A stretch of 64,000 nt of DNA from JAWKOK01 sp963765875 (GTDB taxonomy: Bacteria; Chloroflexota; Anaerolineae; Caldilineales; Caldilineaceae), in NCBI GenBank assembly GCA_963765875.1, contig CAVXYK010000025.1, forward strand, positions 204,965-268,964, read 5' to 3'. The notes beneath the pieces are model-generated. The model saw only the letters and a list, made by a program, of their open reading frames with translations, was not told the origin of the DNA and made no database searches. Each line of letters begins with the position of its first letter. The first letter of the stretch is position 1. Both the position numbers and the translations under genes were made by a program. Shown here one piece after another: positions 8,732 through 18,572 of this stretch.

Positions 8732-10580
8732 ATGAAAGGCAACTGGAGCCGAAATGCGTTTGTCTACCTCTTGATCGTGGTGGCCGGCGCAGCGCTGTTT
8801 TTTAATATCTATCGCCCCACCGAAGAGCCGCAACAGATTTCGCTGAGTCAATTAGCCCGAATCGATCGAAGAGGGCAATGTCGATAGCATCTCGGTGAAT
8901 GACCAGGAAGTGCTTGTTACAACTGACGGCAGCGAACAGCCGGTAGTCACCCGTCGCGAAGAGGGGACGCCGCTGACAGAGACGCTGAGCGGCATGGGCG
9001 TCAGCTCGGACCAGTTGGCCAACGTAGACATTACCTACGAAGCGCCCGGCAACAGCGCCAACTGGCTTGCCCTTCTGCTCAACCTGCTGCCGCTGGTCTT
9101 TATTGTCGGCCTCTTTTTCATCCTCTTTCGCCAGACGCAAGGCAGCAACAACCAGGCCATGTCATTCGGCAAGAGCAAGGCGCGCGTCTTCACAGGGGAC
9201 CGCCCTACGGTCGTCTTTGATGATGTGGCGGGCGCCGACGAAGCCAAGCAGGAACTGGAGGAAGTGGTTGAATTTCTGCAGGAACCGCAGAAGTTCGCAG
9301 CCCTGGGCGCGCGCATTCCCAAGGGTGTATTGTTGGTGGGACCGCCCGGCACCGGCAAGACGCTGATGGCCAAGGCCGTTTCCGGCGAGGCCGGCGTGCC
9401 CTTCTTCAGCATCTCTGGTTCCGAGTTCGTCGAAATGTTTGTGGGCGTCGGGGCCAGCCGTGTCCGCGACCTCTTTGAGCAGGCCAAGCGCAATAGCCCA
9501 TGCATCATTTTCATTGATGAAATCGATGCGGTGGGTCGCTATCGAGGCACCGGTCTGGGCGGCTCTCACGATGAGCGTGAACAGACCTTGAACCAGATTT
9601 TGGTTGAGATGGACGGCTTCGGCACCGACACCAACGTCATCCTGATTGCTGCCACAAACCGGCCCGACATTCTCGATCCGGCCCTGTTGCGGCCTGGTCG
9701 ATTTGACCGTCGTGTGACAATGGATCGGCCCGATATCAAGGGCCGCCGAGCGATCCTTGACGTGCATGTCAAGGGCAAACCCATCGCACCCGATGCAGAT
9801 CTGGATCGAATCGCTCGCCAGACACCCGGCTTCGTGGGCGCAGACCTTGAGAATGTAGTCAACGAGGCCGCGATTCTTGCCGCCCGACGCAACAAACGAG
9901 CCATCGGCATGTATGAGTTGCAGGAAGCCGTCGAACGCATCGGCATGGGCGGACCGGAGCGACGAAGCCGGCTGATGACGCAGCGAGAGAAGGAGTTGGT
10001 CGCCTATCACGAGGCCGGACACGCTGTCGTCGCACAGATGTGCGAGAACTCTGACCCGATCCAGAAGATCACCATTGTGCCGCGTGGTCAGGCCGGGGGC
10101 TATCTCTGGCAGGTTGCCGACCACGACCGGGTACTGGCCTCTCGCTCCTACTTTGAGGATCGGATTGCCGTAGCCCTGGGCGGACGGGTCGCAGAAGAGC
10201 TGATCTTCGGCGATATTTCCAGCGGGGCGAGCGCCGACATACAGGCCTTAACCGGCATCGCCCGTTCCATGGTGACCAAATATGGAATGAGTGCAGAGAT
10301 GGGACCACTCCAATTCGGTCAGCAGGAAGAGATGGTCTTCCTCGGTCGTGATCTTGCCGAACAGCGAGATTATAGCGAAGAAGTGGCCGAAAAATTGGAT
10401 GAAGAAGTCTACACAATTGTCGATTTTGCTTACCGTCGAGTACAGGCGATGTTGAGCGCAAACATCGACAAACTGCATGCCGTCGCCAACGCGCTGCTAG
10501 AGCGTGAGACGTTAGATACTGAAGAGTTTGAAGAAGTCTTCATGGGCGGCCCTGAACAAGGTGCTGCGGTCCCAGCGTAG
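8732..10580 (+). CDS. ftsH: ATP-dependent zinc metalloprotease FtsH (one frameshift)
   Basis: Membrane-anchored AAA protease that degrades misfolded and regulatory proteins. The N terminus starts at ATG 8732 behind gcggagga with helix FVYLLIVVAGAALFFNIY and ISLSQLA, then the frame breaks near 8863; one extra base there restores SIEEGNVDSISVNDQEVL, which continues in the frame open from 8895 to 10580. A second helix (WLALLLNLLPLVFIVGLFFI) precedes the AAA module: Walker A VGPPGTGKT, Walker B IIFIDEIDAVG, second region of homology ATNRPDILDPALLRPGRFD. The zinc site HEAGH is present, with the third ligand region GASADIQALT downstream. Corrected length is about 616 residues, normal for FtsH. The frameshift is most likely a sequence error since the gene is otherwise intact. 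A terminator follows. Confidence 0.95.
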
Positions 10581-10611
10581 ACTACGAACTAGACAATTAA
10601 CCTTGAAAGAG

Positions 10612-10657
10612 AAGATAGCGAAATCGATGACATCTCATCGATTTCGCTATCTTTTGG
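10612..10657 (+). terminator. rho-independent terminator of ftsH
   Basis: Perfect 19-bp stem (10612-10630 with 10635-10653), loop catc, followed by tttt. It begins 31 bases after the ftsH stop. Confidence 0.85.
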
Positions 10658-10867
10658 TTTCAATCTGACTGGGCTCCGCTAATGATTGAGCGTATTGGCT
10701 GAAACCGGATGCTAGCGATGAGAATCGCCCTCAGGCGCTCTTACCCCAGCCGCTGAAGCAGCCTTTCATTGATAGCGGGGGGTTTCCCGGAATCTGAAAC
10801 GTCAATGGGACCTGAACTGAAAGCTCAGCGGGATCATGAGTTTCGTAGGATTGATTCTGCACGCAAT

Positions 10868-11233
10868 TTAGCTGCGGCTGAGCAGCGCAACGCCGATGCA
10901 GATGACGAAAACACCTGCCCATCGCATCCCTGACACTTGTTCGCCCAGGAAGAATGCGCTGACCAGGGTCACCACCACGTACCCCAGACTCAGTGCCGGG
11001 TAGGCGTAGCTCAGATCAACGCGACTCAACAGGATGAGCCAGAATATGCTGCCGGCCGCATAGGCGCCCACGCCCGCAATCACAAACGGATTGGTAAACG
11101 CTCTGGCCAAGCTGCCTACCAAGAGGCTCATGTCGCCGGAAATCTCCCCGACGGTCATCATGCCACGTTTCATCAAGTACTGACCGGCGACATTGAATGT
11201 CACCGTGACCAGCAGCAATAGCGACTGCTTCAT
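10868..11233 (-). CDS. SMR/EamA-type small membrane transporter
   Basis: A 121-residue protein with four hydrophobic helices, about residues 2-20, 36-56 (with AFTNPFVIAGVGAYAAGSIF), 60-78 and 98-118. The pattern GQYLMKRG in helix 1, LSRVDLSYAYPALSLGYV and FFLGEQVSGMRWAGVFVICIGVALL matches the DMT superfamily, small members such as SMR and the ArnE/F-like flippases. The first-helix Glu that is essential in classic EmrE-type drug pumps is absent here, where Gln-Tyr stands, so a lipid-linked or other substrate is possible. It probably functions as a dimer in the plasma membrane. Isolated gene with intergenic sequence on both sides. Confidence 0.8.
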   Translation of the reverse strand: MKQSLLLLVTVTFNVAGQYLMKRGMMTVGEISGDMSLLVGSLARAFTNPFVIAGVGAYAAGSIFWLILLSRVDLSYAYPALSLGYVVVTLVSAFFLGEQVSGMRWAGVFVICIGVALLSRS

Positions 11234-11404
11234 TAGGCGGATGCCCCCATAACTGACGATAATTCCACTGCAATAAACCCGAATATTGTAACGCAGACCG
11301 GGCAGAGCGTCGAATTGTGTCAGTTACATTGTCGTTGAGATCGTGATCAGGTTGCAGAGCGAATAATCCGCCACAGATTCACTTCCCATGCCCATGTCAA
11401 CCAG

Positions 11405-12529
11405 CTACTCATCACCCAGACAAACACCGATATCACGTGCGGCCTGCATCCACTCATGATCCAACGGAACCGTACGACGCTTGCCGACCACATCCTTCAA
11501 GGGGACGGCCACGGTGGTGTCGCCATGCGAAGCGACCATGACGCCGAATAGGCCCTGGTTGATGTAAGAAGCAGTGGCCGTCCCCAGGCGCGTCGCCAGT
11601 AACCTGTCGGCAGCAGACGGCGTACCACCCCGTTGCAAGTGGCCCAGAATTGTCACACGTGATTCAAGTCCGGTAAGCTCTTCGAGTTCGCCAGACAGTT
11701 TGAGCGTCCGGTTGTGCAAGCGCCCCTTGACGCTGTCCAAGTGAGTTTTGGCCGCGACTTTCTCCTTGTCGCCCTTGGCTTCCTTTTTGCCCACCTTCGC
11801 ATTGGCCAGAGCCGCTGCATCATCGGTGGACATTGCGCCTTCAGAGACGGCAACAATGCTGAAACCGCTGCCCCGTCGCTGTCTGCGCCGCAGTTTCTCG
11901 GCCACGACGTTGATGTCATAGTTGATTTCAGGCAAAAGTATGACATCGGCCCCGCCGGCAATGCCTGCCCCCAAAGCCAACCAACCGGCATTGTGACCCA
12001 TCAGCTCGACAACAATGATGCGATGGTGGCTGTGGGCAGTACTGTGCAGTCGATCGATGGCCTCGGTGGCAATGCCCAAAGCTGTGTCAAACCCGAAGGT
12101 CATGTCGGTCATGGCGACATCGTTGTCAATGGTCTTGGGCAACGTAATGACGTTCAGTCCATGCTTGGCGAGGTGATAGGCATTCTTCTGGGTGCCGCCG
12201 CCACCCAGACAGACCAGTGCATCCAAATGGTGCTTCTCATATGTTTCAACCATGACGCTTGTCATGTCCATGGTCTGATCACCGACGGGCATGCGGTGTG
12301 GTTTGTCACGACTCGTCCCCAGAATCGTGCCGCCCAGGGTGAGGATGCCGGACAGCTCGGGGCCTGGAAGGCGCACGATACGATCCTGCATGAGGCCGCG
12401 AAAGCCGTCTCGGAAACCGATGAGTTGCATGCCGTACGTGCCGATCGCCGCTTTGCCGACGCCGCGAATCGCAGCGTTCAGACCGGGGCTGTCGCCGCCG
12501 GCCGTTAAAATCCCTACGTATTGCGCCAT
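11405..12529 (-). CDS. pfkA: 6-phosphofructokinase
   Basis: A 374-residue enzyme of glycolysis that phosphorylates fructose 6-phosphate. The nucleotide-site glycine loop LTAGGDSPGLNAAIRG is at residues 9-24; the catalytic loop PKTIDND is at 131-137 with the Asp of TIDND. The donor-site motif reads GGGGT (109-113) instead of GGDGS or GGDDT. In this family Gly at the 104-equivalent with Lys at the 124-equivalent (PKTIDND) marks the mixed group III enzymes, while Asp plus Lys marks PPi enzymes; here the preceding Asp, which helps hold Mg, is also Gly. ATP or PPi as donor therefore cannot be decided. A Lys-rich insertion (KVGKKEAKGDKEKVAAKTH) sits near residue 250. Start ATG 12529. Confidence 0.95.
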   Translation of the reverse strand: MAQYVGILTAGGDSPGLNAAIRGVGKAAIGTYGMQLIGFRDGFRGLMQDRIVRLPGPELSGILTLGGTILGTSRDKPHRMPVGDQTMDMTSVMVETYEKHHLDALVCLGGGGTQKNAYHLAKHGLNVITLPKTIDNDVAMTDMTFGFDTALGIATEAIDRLHSTAHSHHRIIVVELMGHNAGWLALGAGIAGGADVILLPEINYDINVVAEKLRRRQRRGSGFSIVAVSEGAMSTDDAAALANAKVGKKEAKGDKEKVAAKTHLDSVKGRLHNRTLKLSGELEELTGLESRVTILGHLQRGGTPSAADRLLATRLGTATASYINQGLFGVMVASHGDTTVAVPLKDVVGKRRTVPLDHEWMQAARDIGVCLGDE

Positions 12530-12654
12530 AGTGTTTTCCTCTCAAGTAATTTGCCAGATTCAGGCTCTTCCCTATCCGGGTCGCTTATAACTTCTTCGGT
12601 CCGTTGATAGGTGGACGCATTTTATCCTGTTTGGGACAAAATCGCATTTGTGAG

Positions 12655-12708
12655 ACAGATCAAAATGACGCCGATTTTCCATCGAAAATCGGCGTCATTT
12701 TGATCTGT
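12655..12708. repeat. 25-bp perfect palindrome
   Basis: Arms 12655-12679 and 12684-12708 are exactly complementary with a catc loop, the same loop as the ftsH terminator. It lies between pfkA and the oxidase gene, both on the minus strand, 170 bases after the oxidase stop. No good T-run follows on the minus strand, so a terminator role is likely but not certain. Confidence 0.75.
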
Positions 12709-12765
12709 TTCGCTAACACCCAAAAAACTTAAGCTGAAGACGCTATGAGAACATGACTTCTGTAG

Positions 12766-12843
12766 GTCCGACTTGCAGTCGGACTAGTTCGGTGGCCTCT
12801 GGATCCGTCTGACGTGCGTACCTTGTCACGCTACAAGCGTGAC
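12766..12843. repeat. two small REP-like hairpins
   Basis: gtccgact-tgc-agtcggac at 12766-12784 and gtcacgct-aca-agcgtgac at 12825-12843, each flanked by taggt/acctac-like bases. They share the layout of an 8-bp stem and 3-base loop, typical of dispersed REP-like elements. Confidence 0.6.
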
Positions 12844-12876
12844 CTACAAAACTCATGATCCCGTTGTGCTCTCAGT

Positions 12877-14310
12877 TTAGCTCTGAGTTGCAATCAATTT
12901 GTCGACGGTCATCTGGCTCTGGTGAACGCAATCTGGAATGCCGACACCGCCATAGGGACTGCCCGTCACATAGAGACCGGACGGCAGCGCCGCTTCAATG
13001 GCAGCCACGCGATCCAGGTGACCCACATCATATTGCGGGTTGGAGCGATGCCAGCGGAAAATGCGGTGGAAGAGCGGATCGGTCTTGATGCCCATGATCG
13101 ACCGCAGCTCCTCTCGTACGATTCGAAGCAGCAGCTCGTCGTCATGTTCCATCATCTCGGGCCGGCGCGAGCCACCGAAAAAGACACGCAACAGCACGTA
13201 GCCTTCGGGCGCCCTGTGATTGAACTTGGTCGACGTCAACGTGATCGCATTGATGTTGCGTCCCTCGCTACGCGGGATGACCAGGCCAAACCCATTGTAG
13301 GGTAGGTCAATCTCGGAGCGGCGAAAGGCCATCGAGACTGTGCCGGTACTGACATAGCGAATCTGATTCAAGACATCGACCGCGTCCGGCGCACAATCAG
13401 CAATCAACTCGGCTGCGACAAAGGACGGAACGGCCATCACAACATTGCGGGCCTGCATCGTCGAGCCGTCAGACAAAGTCAGACTATAGCCGGCGTCACC
13501 ACTCATGGTCACAGATTGGACGGCAGTATTCAACCGGCAATCACCCGTCAGGCGTTGACTGAGCGTTGTCACCATTTCGGTCATGCCGCCCTTCAATGAC
13601 ATGAAGACGGATGATGGACGTTTGGGGGCGTCACCGTTGGAGGGTGGCGGCTTGGGTGCATTCTTGCGTGCCGCCAACATGCCCTTGATCAGGCTGCCAT
13701 ATTTCTTCTCGATGGCGCGGAAGCGCGGGAACGTTGCCATCACGCTCTGCATCTCAGCCTCAGCATTGTAGATGCCGGACATGAGCGGCTCGGCGATCTT
13801 GTCCAATGCCTCATCGCCCAGGCGTCGCTGGATGAACTGGGCAAGCGTCTCGTCTTCGTCATCTGTCTTGGCCGGTATGAATAGGTCCATGCCCATACGC
13901 ATCTTGCCCGCCGGTGAAATCAGTGTAGACATAGCGAAGGGCGTGAACTTAGTAGGCACGATCAATAGCACACCATCAGGCAATGGCGTTGGCGTGCCCT
14001 TATTGAGCACGTAGACCTTGCGCATCTCATTGTTGGTCGGCAACAGATCGTCATCAAGACCCAACTCACGCGCCAGTTCCAAGCCCCACGGCTTCTGGGT
14101 GATGAACGAGTCCGGGCCGCCTTCGACCACAAACTGAGCGTCATCACCATCATCCTCTGGGACATCCACGTTGACCGTGTCGATCTTGCCGCCCCAGCGC
14201 TCGGACGATTCGAGCAATGCATAGGACAGATCGGGCGCTTTCTCCTGCAGATACCATGCCGTACTCATCCCGGCAATGCCGCCGCCAACAATGACAACAT
14301 CAACACTCAT
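12877..14310 (-). CDS. protoporphyrinogen/coproporphyrinogen III oxidase (HemY/CgoX type)
   Basis: A 477-residue FAD flavoprotein. The FAD-binding motif VIVGGGIAGMSTAWYL is at residues 5-20, followed by LLESSERWGGKIDTV, and the C terminus carries YVTGSPYGGVGIPDCVHQ, the second FAD contact typical of HemG/HemY-type oxidases. It oxidises a porphyrinogen to a porphyrin by six electrons using oxygen. Whether the substrate is protoporphyrinogen or coproporphyrinogen cannot be read from sequence. The ATG at 14310 overlaps the stop of the radical SAM gene (ATGA), indicating translational coupling. The frame is open upstream to 14595, but that part is a shadow of the radical SAM gene. The preceding heme-type radical SAM gene supports a role in heme synthesis. 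Confidence 0.9.
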   Translation of the reverse strand: MSVDVVIVGGGIAGMSTAWYLQEKAPDLSYALLESSERWGGKIDTVNVDVPEDDGDDAQFVVEGGPDSFITQKPWGLELARELGLDDDLLPTNNEMRKVYVLNKGTPTPLPDGVLLIVPTKFTPFAMSTLISPAGKMRMGMDLFIPAKTDDEDETLAQFIQRRLGDEALDKIAEPLMSGIYNAEAEMQSVMATFPRFRAIEKKYGSLIKGMLAARKNAPKPPPSNGDAPKRPSSVFMSLKGGMTEMVTTLSQRLTGDCRLNTAVQSVTMSGDAGYSLTLSDGSTMQARNVVMAVPSFVAAELIADCAPDAVDVLNQIRYVSTGTVSMAFRRSEIDLPYNGFGLVIPRSEGRNINAITLTSTKFNHRAPEGYVLLRVFFGGSRRPEMMEHDDELLLRIVREELRSIMGIKTDPLFHRIFRWHRSNPQYDVGHLDRVAAIEAALPSGLYVTGSPYGGVGIPDCVHQSQMTVDKLIATQS

Positions 14311-15487
14311 AATTGCAGCACCATCTCCTGGTTCTTGCCGCGCGTACGCGGTTCGTACGTACAGAACGGTTCTTCGGCCATGTAGTCGGCCGCCATGCCA
14401 AAGGCCGCGCGCGGCAGCCGCTACAGACGCCCTTGAATTCGCAGATACCGCATTTGCCGCCCAACTGATCCTCATCGCGCAGCTCTTCGAAGAGGGGTGA
14501 TGCTTCCCAGATCTCCTGGAAAGGCTGATTGCGAACGTTGCCTGCCTCGACCGGCAGATAGCCGCACGGGAAGACCTCGCCACGGTGGCTGACAAATGAG
14601 ACGCCCGTACCGGCCAGGCACCCCTTGGTCATCGCGTTCATGGCATGCCGTTCACCGGGATGCCCCCCGGGGTGACCACCTGGATGACCACCGGCGCTGC
14701 CACCGGCATTCTTCTGTCGATGCATGCTCTCAGGTCGCTCCCGTGTGATACCTTCACGGCGTTCGGCAGCCTGTCGCTGGCGCACGATGCGGTGATAGTG
14801 CGGTGCGCAGGTGGCTTTCAACTCAATGCCGCCTTCCATTTCGGCGTCGTACATCCAGTTAAGAATCTCTTCGTATTTCTCTGGCGTAATCTGCTGATCC
14901 TCTGCGATTTCGACACCGCAGCCGACAGGCACAAGCAAGAAGAGATGCAACGCAGCAGCGCCAATACCTTTGGCCAAGGCCAGCGTCTCGGGCATCTGGT
15001 GGGCATTGTGCTGGGCAACGGTGGTGTTGATCTGGAATGGAACGCCTACATCACGCAGGTGTTCAATTCCCTTCATGGCCGCGTCAAATGCACCTGGCCC
15101 ACGGAAGATGTCGTGGGTGGGCGCATCCGCGCCGTCAAAGCTCACGCTAACCCGTCGCACGCCGCTCTCCTTGATCTTGCGCGCTACGTCGGCGTCAATT
15201 AACGTGCCGTTGGTGGCCAGCGCCACGATCAGATCGGCATCGCTGGCATAGCGGGCTATCTCAAAGATATCGGGCCGGAAGAGCGGCTCGCCGCCGGAAA
15301 GCACAAAAATCGGGCGAGCGAAAGCGGCAATGTCGTCAATGAGCTTAAAGACCTCGTCGGTCTTGAGATCCTGTGGCATCAACTTATCGGCTATGGTGAT
15401 GCGCCGGCAATGGATACACTCCAAGTTGCAGCCGGCGGTGGATTCCCAAAAAACAAGACGAGGTGGTGGATAAATAGCAGATTGCAT
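14307..15487 (-). CDS. AhbD-like heme-biosynthesis radical SAM protein (one frameshift)
   Basis: Start ATG 15487 behind ggaaagg. The N terminus has FWESTAGCNLECIHCRR, the CxxxCxxC site of the radical SAM 4Fe-4S cluster, then VLSGGEPLFR and ALATNGTLI, and a partial TIM barrel. The C terminus has CGICEFKGVCSGCRARA, then after a one-base deletion near 14414 it continues in another frame as FGMAADYMAEEPFCTYEP and ends at TGA 14307. These C-terminal cysteines are like SPASM/AhbD proteins. AhbD decarboxylates Fe-coproporphyrin III to heme b; NirJ-type relatives modify heme d1 precursors. An insertion GGHPGGHPGGHPG near residue 275 is unusual. The stop overlaps the oxidase start. The heme role is inferred from motif and partner; other rSAM/SPASM functions remain possible. 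Confidence 0.8.
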
Positions 15488-15713
15488 GAATATGGGCCTT
15501 TCCAAGTTCGCTACAGAGAATCAGAGAAGAGTCCTTTCTTCTAATCTCTGTAGTCCATAATAATGTACCAGCACTAAGAATTAGAGTAGCACTGATTTCG
15601 TTTCCTGTCACAGGTCAGATGTCATGTAAAGACGGGACATCTATCCCATTTTGCTTGGGCAAAGAAGGATCTGTTGGGATAGGTCTGATACCTGTACCCA
15701 CGCGGTGCAACGC

Positions 15714-16832
15714 TCAAGCATCCGCGAACCGTGCCACCGCATCCATATCCAACTCGATCCCCAAGCCGGGACCGTCTGGGATGGCCAACATGCCATCTGA
15801 ATCCAAAGACCACCCGTCGATCGTCAACTCGTCGATGTAGGGCGAACCGGCGATGTACTCAACCAGATCGGTGCCGACAAAGGCAGAGGAGAGTTGCAGA
15901 TCGGCGGCCAGCCCGATGGCCGTGTTCCAGCCATGGGGGATAAAGCGCACGCCATTTTCCTGGGCCATCCAGCCGATGCGCCTTTCCTCACTGATGCCCC
16001 CGACCTTGGTGACATCAGGCTGAACGATGTCGAAGGCACGCGCTTGCAGCCAGGGCTGAAACGATTGGCGCCGTGTCAGCACTTCACCGCCGGCAATCGG
16101 CAGTGGCGCCGCATTGCGCAACTGCACAAAGTCGTCCAGGGCATCGGGGGAGAGCGGTTCTTCGAACCAGGCAACATCATAGTCGGCCAACATGTGAGCC
16201 GTGCGCAACGCCCATTTGTAGCCATGGGTCCAGTAGGCGTCGCTGCCGCCGGCATCGACCATCAAAAGGGCATCAGGACCTACGGCATCGCGGGCAGCGC
16301 GTACAATCGCCTCGTCCAGGGCATGGCTCTCTCGACCGAACGGTCCCCAACCCATCTTGAAGGCGCCGAATCCATTCTGCTTGATCGAGAGCAGCACATC
16401 ACGCAGCGGCTCAGGCTGCTCCATGAGCAACGACGCATAGGGGCGCACCCGCTCCCGATAGCGTCCACCCAGCAGACGACCGACCGGTTGGCCCGTCGCC
16501 TTGCCGAGAATGTCCCAGAGCGCGATATCGATGCCGCTGATGGTATGGGTGACCGAGCCGCCTCGCCCCAGCCAGAACATGTGCTGGTGCAGCTTCTCAC
16601 TGACGCGTTCCGGCTCCAGCGCATTCTCGCCCAAGTAGAGCGACTCAAGTATGCGCAACGAGCTACACGCCAGGCTGTCGTTGGTGAAGACGCTGCCCCA
16701 TCCGGTAACCCCCTCGTCGGTCTCCACCCGGATCAGGGTATGGACACAGTCCTCGGGACGAATCTCATTGCTCCAACCGCCTTCGGGCGTGACGCCGCGC
16801 AGCCCGATTGCTTCGATGTTGCGGATCTTCAT
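15714..16832 (-). CDS. mandelate racemase-subgroup enolase-superfamily enzyme
   Basis: A 372-residue enzyme that abstracts the alpha proton of a carboxylate, usually a sugar acid. The N-terminal lid domain (residues 1-125) is followed by a barrel with FGAFKMGWG (catalytic Lys region), metal ligands in LMVDAGGSD, WFEEPLSPD and AGGEVLTRRQSF, and the His of the Asp-His dyad in RFIPHGWNTAIG. That His places it in the mandelate racemase subgroup, whose members are commonly sugar-acid dehydratases; the exact substrate cannot be given. Start ATG 16832 with aggagag upstream. It follows the M81 gene on the same strand with 38 bases between, so they probably form an operon. Confidence 0.88.
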   Translation of the reverse strand: MKIRNIEAIGLRGVTPEGGWSNEIRPEDCVHTLIRVETDEGVTGWGSVFTNDSLACSSLRILESLYLGENALEPERVSEKLHQHMFWLGRGGSVTHTISGIDIALWDILGKATGQPVGRLLGGRYRERVRPYASLLMEQPEPLRDVLLSIKQNGFGAFKMGWGPFGRESHALDEAIVRAARDAVGPDALLMVDAGGSDAYWTHGYKWALRTAHMLADYDVAWFEEPLSPDALDDFVQLRNAAPLPIAGGEVLTRRQSFQPWLQARAFDIVQPDVTKVGGISEERRIGWMAQENGVRFIPHGWNTAIGLAADLQLSSAFVGTDLVEYIAGSPYIDELTIDGWSLDSDGMLAIPDGPGLGIELDMDAVARFADA

Positions 16833-16870
16833 TCGTTTGCTCTCCTGTCATCTCGCCGAGAAAGTCCCCG

Positions 16871-18380
16871 TCAACGCGAAAATGTCTTAGCGACCGGCGT
16901 CCAGTTCTCGATTTCCTCCAGCGGAAAGATCGGCCTCTTGCACGCGCTGTGACCCAAACTATGCAAATTGGCGCTGGTCGAGCCGGGGGCATCCACATTG
17001 AAGTTGACCGCGGCCCAGTCATCGAAAAACTGAGGCTGGCAGTGGGGTGATTTGACCACAACCAACTCGAAGTGTTGCGGATTCTGCCCATGGCTCAGAA
17101 AGAGCGAACGGTCGAAGAGCGACACAGCGCGCGTCGTTGCAACAATGGTGTAGTTGGCGGACTGCAGCACGGCGGTCGGCCCGGCATGCCAAATTGCATT
17201 GTTGCTCTCGCTGACAATCTCACCATTGGAGAGCAATACGACTTCGGCGTTGATCGAAAGCGGGGTGAATCGTCCCAGATCCATGGCCCCGCCGATGGTC
17301 GTTCGAATGCGCTCGCCGACCCCCGCTTCCATTGCCTGGGCAACCGCGGCAGGGTCGACGATGGGCAATAAGACTCGACCGGCATAGCCATGCGCTCGCA
17401 AACGTCGCAGGATGGCATTGGAATCGCCGGATGCGCCGGAACTGGTGGCGTCAGCGGCATCCGTGAAGATGACGGTCCCCTCTTCTCCCATCCCCAAAGC
17501 CCGTTCAATTGCCGTGTCCAGGTCGATCAGCTTGGCCTGCATACGCGCTCTGTTTGCCCAAAATTGGGTCGCCAGAGAGATGGCTTCTCGCTCAGCCAGA
17601 GCCGGCTCATTGTCCGTGACAACCAAGCTGTTGCTGCGCAGATCGGGCACGTCAGTGAACGGATTGCCAATGAACATGCCTGCGGACAATCCCTTTGGTC
17701 CGTTCTCGACCTCCTGGGCATGTCGGACAACTTCGCCGAAGACGCCTGTCTCGGTGATCAGTTCATTGCCGCGCACCAAGGCTGGAATCGCAACCGTGGC
17801 CATCACCGGTCGAACCTCGCCGGCCAGAATACGCAACAGCAGAAGCGCTGCCCGCTCGCCGGTCTGATAGAAGTCCACGTGGGGATAGGTGTGGTAGAGC
17901 GTCACCACATCGCTGTGCTGCAATATGCGATCCGTGAGGATGCCGTGCAGATCCATGGAGACAACCAGCGGGATCTCTTCGCCCACGATCTTGCGCGTTT
18001 CCTGGAGCAGATAGCCCTCAGGATCGGGCTCATCCTCAGAAGCCAATGCGCCGTGCAGGGAAAAGTAGACGGCGTCAACAGGCGTAGTCTCCTGAAATGC
18101 AGACTGAATAGCGGCGAGGCACTCTTGGGCCATGCGGCGGAAATCATCAGCGGCCAACGTCCCCGCTGACGTGATGGCACGCGCGACTGTAGGTCGGCAA
18201 AACCTCGATATCCAAAGCCTCGTCAAAGACCTGCAACGCGCCGCCCATTTCGGTCAGTAGCCCGCGATGGTAGTCGACGATCTGCTCGCCGGTTGTGATG
18301 ATGAAGTCGTCGTAGTGGCTGAAAACGGGGTTAAAGGTGGAGACTTCCTGCTTACATTCGGCGACGAGAATCTTCTTCAT
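16871..18380 (-). CDS. M81-family metallopeptidase (MlrC-like), one frameshift
   Basis: Start ATG 18380 (MKKILVAECKQEVSTFNP), typical of the MlrC N terminus. Near 18187 one extra base breaks the frame inside PTYS-ARAITSAGTL; the remainder runs to TGA 16871. Motifs include DAVYFSLHGALASEDEPDPEG, SMDLHGILTD and TLYHTYPHVDFYQTGERA, which hold the His and Asp ligands expected of this zinc-dependent family, and GDSNAILRRL. The founding member MlrC cleaves linearised microcystin fragments; homologs are widespread and mostly uncharacterised, so the natural substrate is unknown. Corrected length is about 502 residues, usual for the family. It precedes the enolase-superfamily gene in a likely operon, hinting at catabolism of a small peptide or amide-containing compound. 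Confidence 0.88.
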
Positions 18381-18437
18381 GTGCTGGCCTTTCCGGGAAA
18401 ATTTCTGCGGCAGATGATTCCACGCAAAAAGGGATTC

Positions 18438-18522
18438 GGACACGAATTGTCACGAATTTGCACGAATTCTTCTCTCTGAAGTGATGCCAACGATTCGTGC
18501 AAATTCGTGACAATTCGTGTCC
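18438..18522. repeat. perfect 30-bp-arm palindrome, 'acgaatt' family
   Basis: Arms 18438-18467 and 18493-18522 are exact reverse complements, each made of three variants of cacgaatt; the loop is 25 bases. A diverged copy is at 3079-3159. It lies between ftsK and the M81 gene, both minus strand, and may end ftsK-region transcripts entering or act as a promoter-proximal structure. Confidence 0.85.
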
Positions 18523-18572
18523 AGAATAGGTCTTTGCAATGGGGTCATCTGTGGCGGAGAACCACTCGAACA

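Noticed and set aside
12655..12708. Lasso-like or phage attachment site
   Set aside because: It is a simple perfect palindrome with a catc loop, matching the ftsH terminator style, and no integrase or tRNA is nearby.
12877..14595. A 572-aa version of the oxidase starting at 14595
   Set aside because: The extra N-terminal 95 residues are a shadow of the radical SAM gene in another frame. The FAD motif and the ATGA overlap put the start at 14310.
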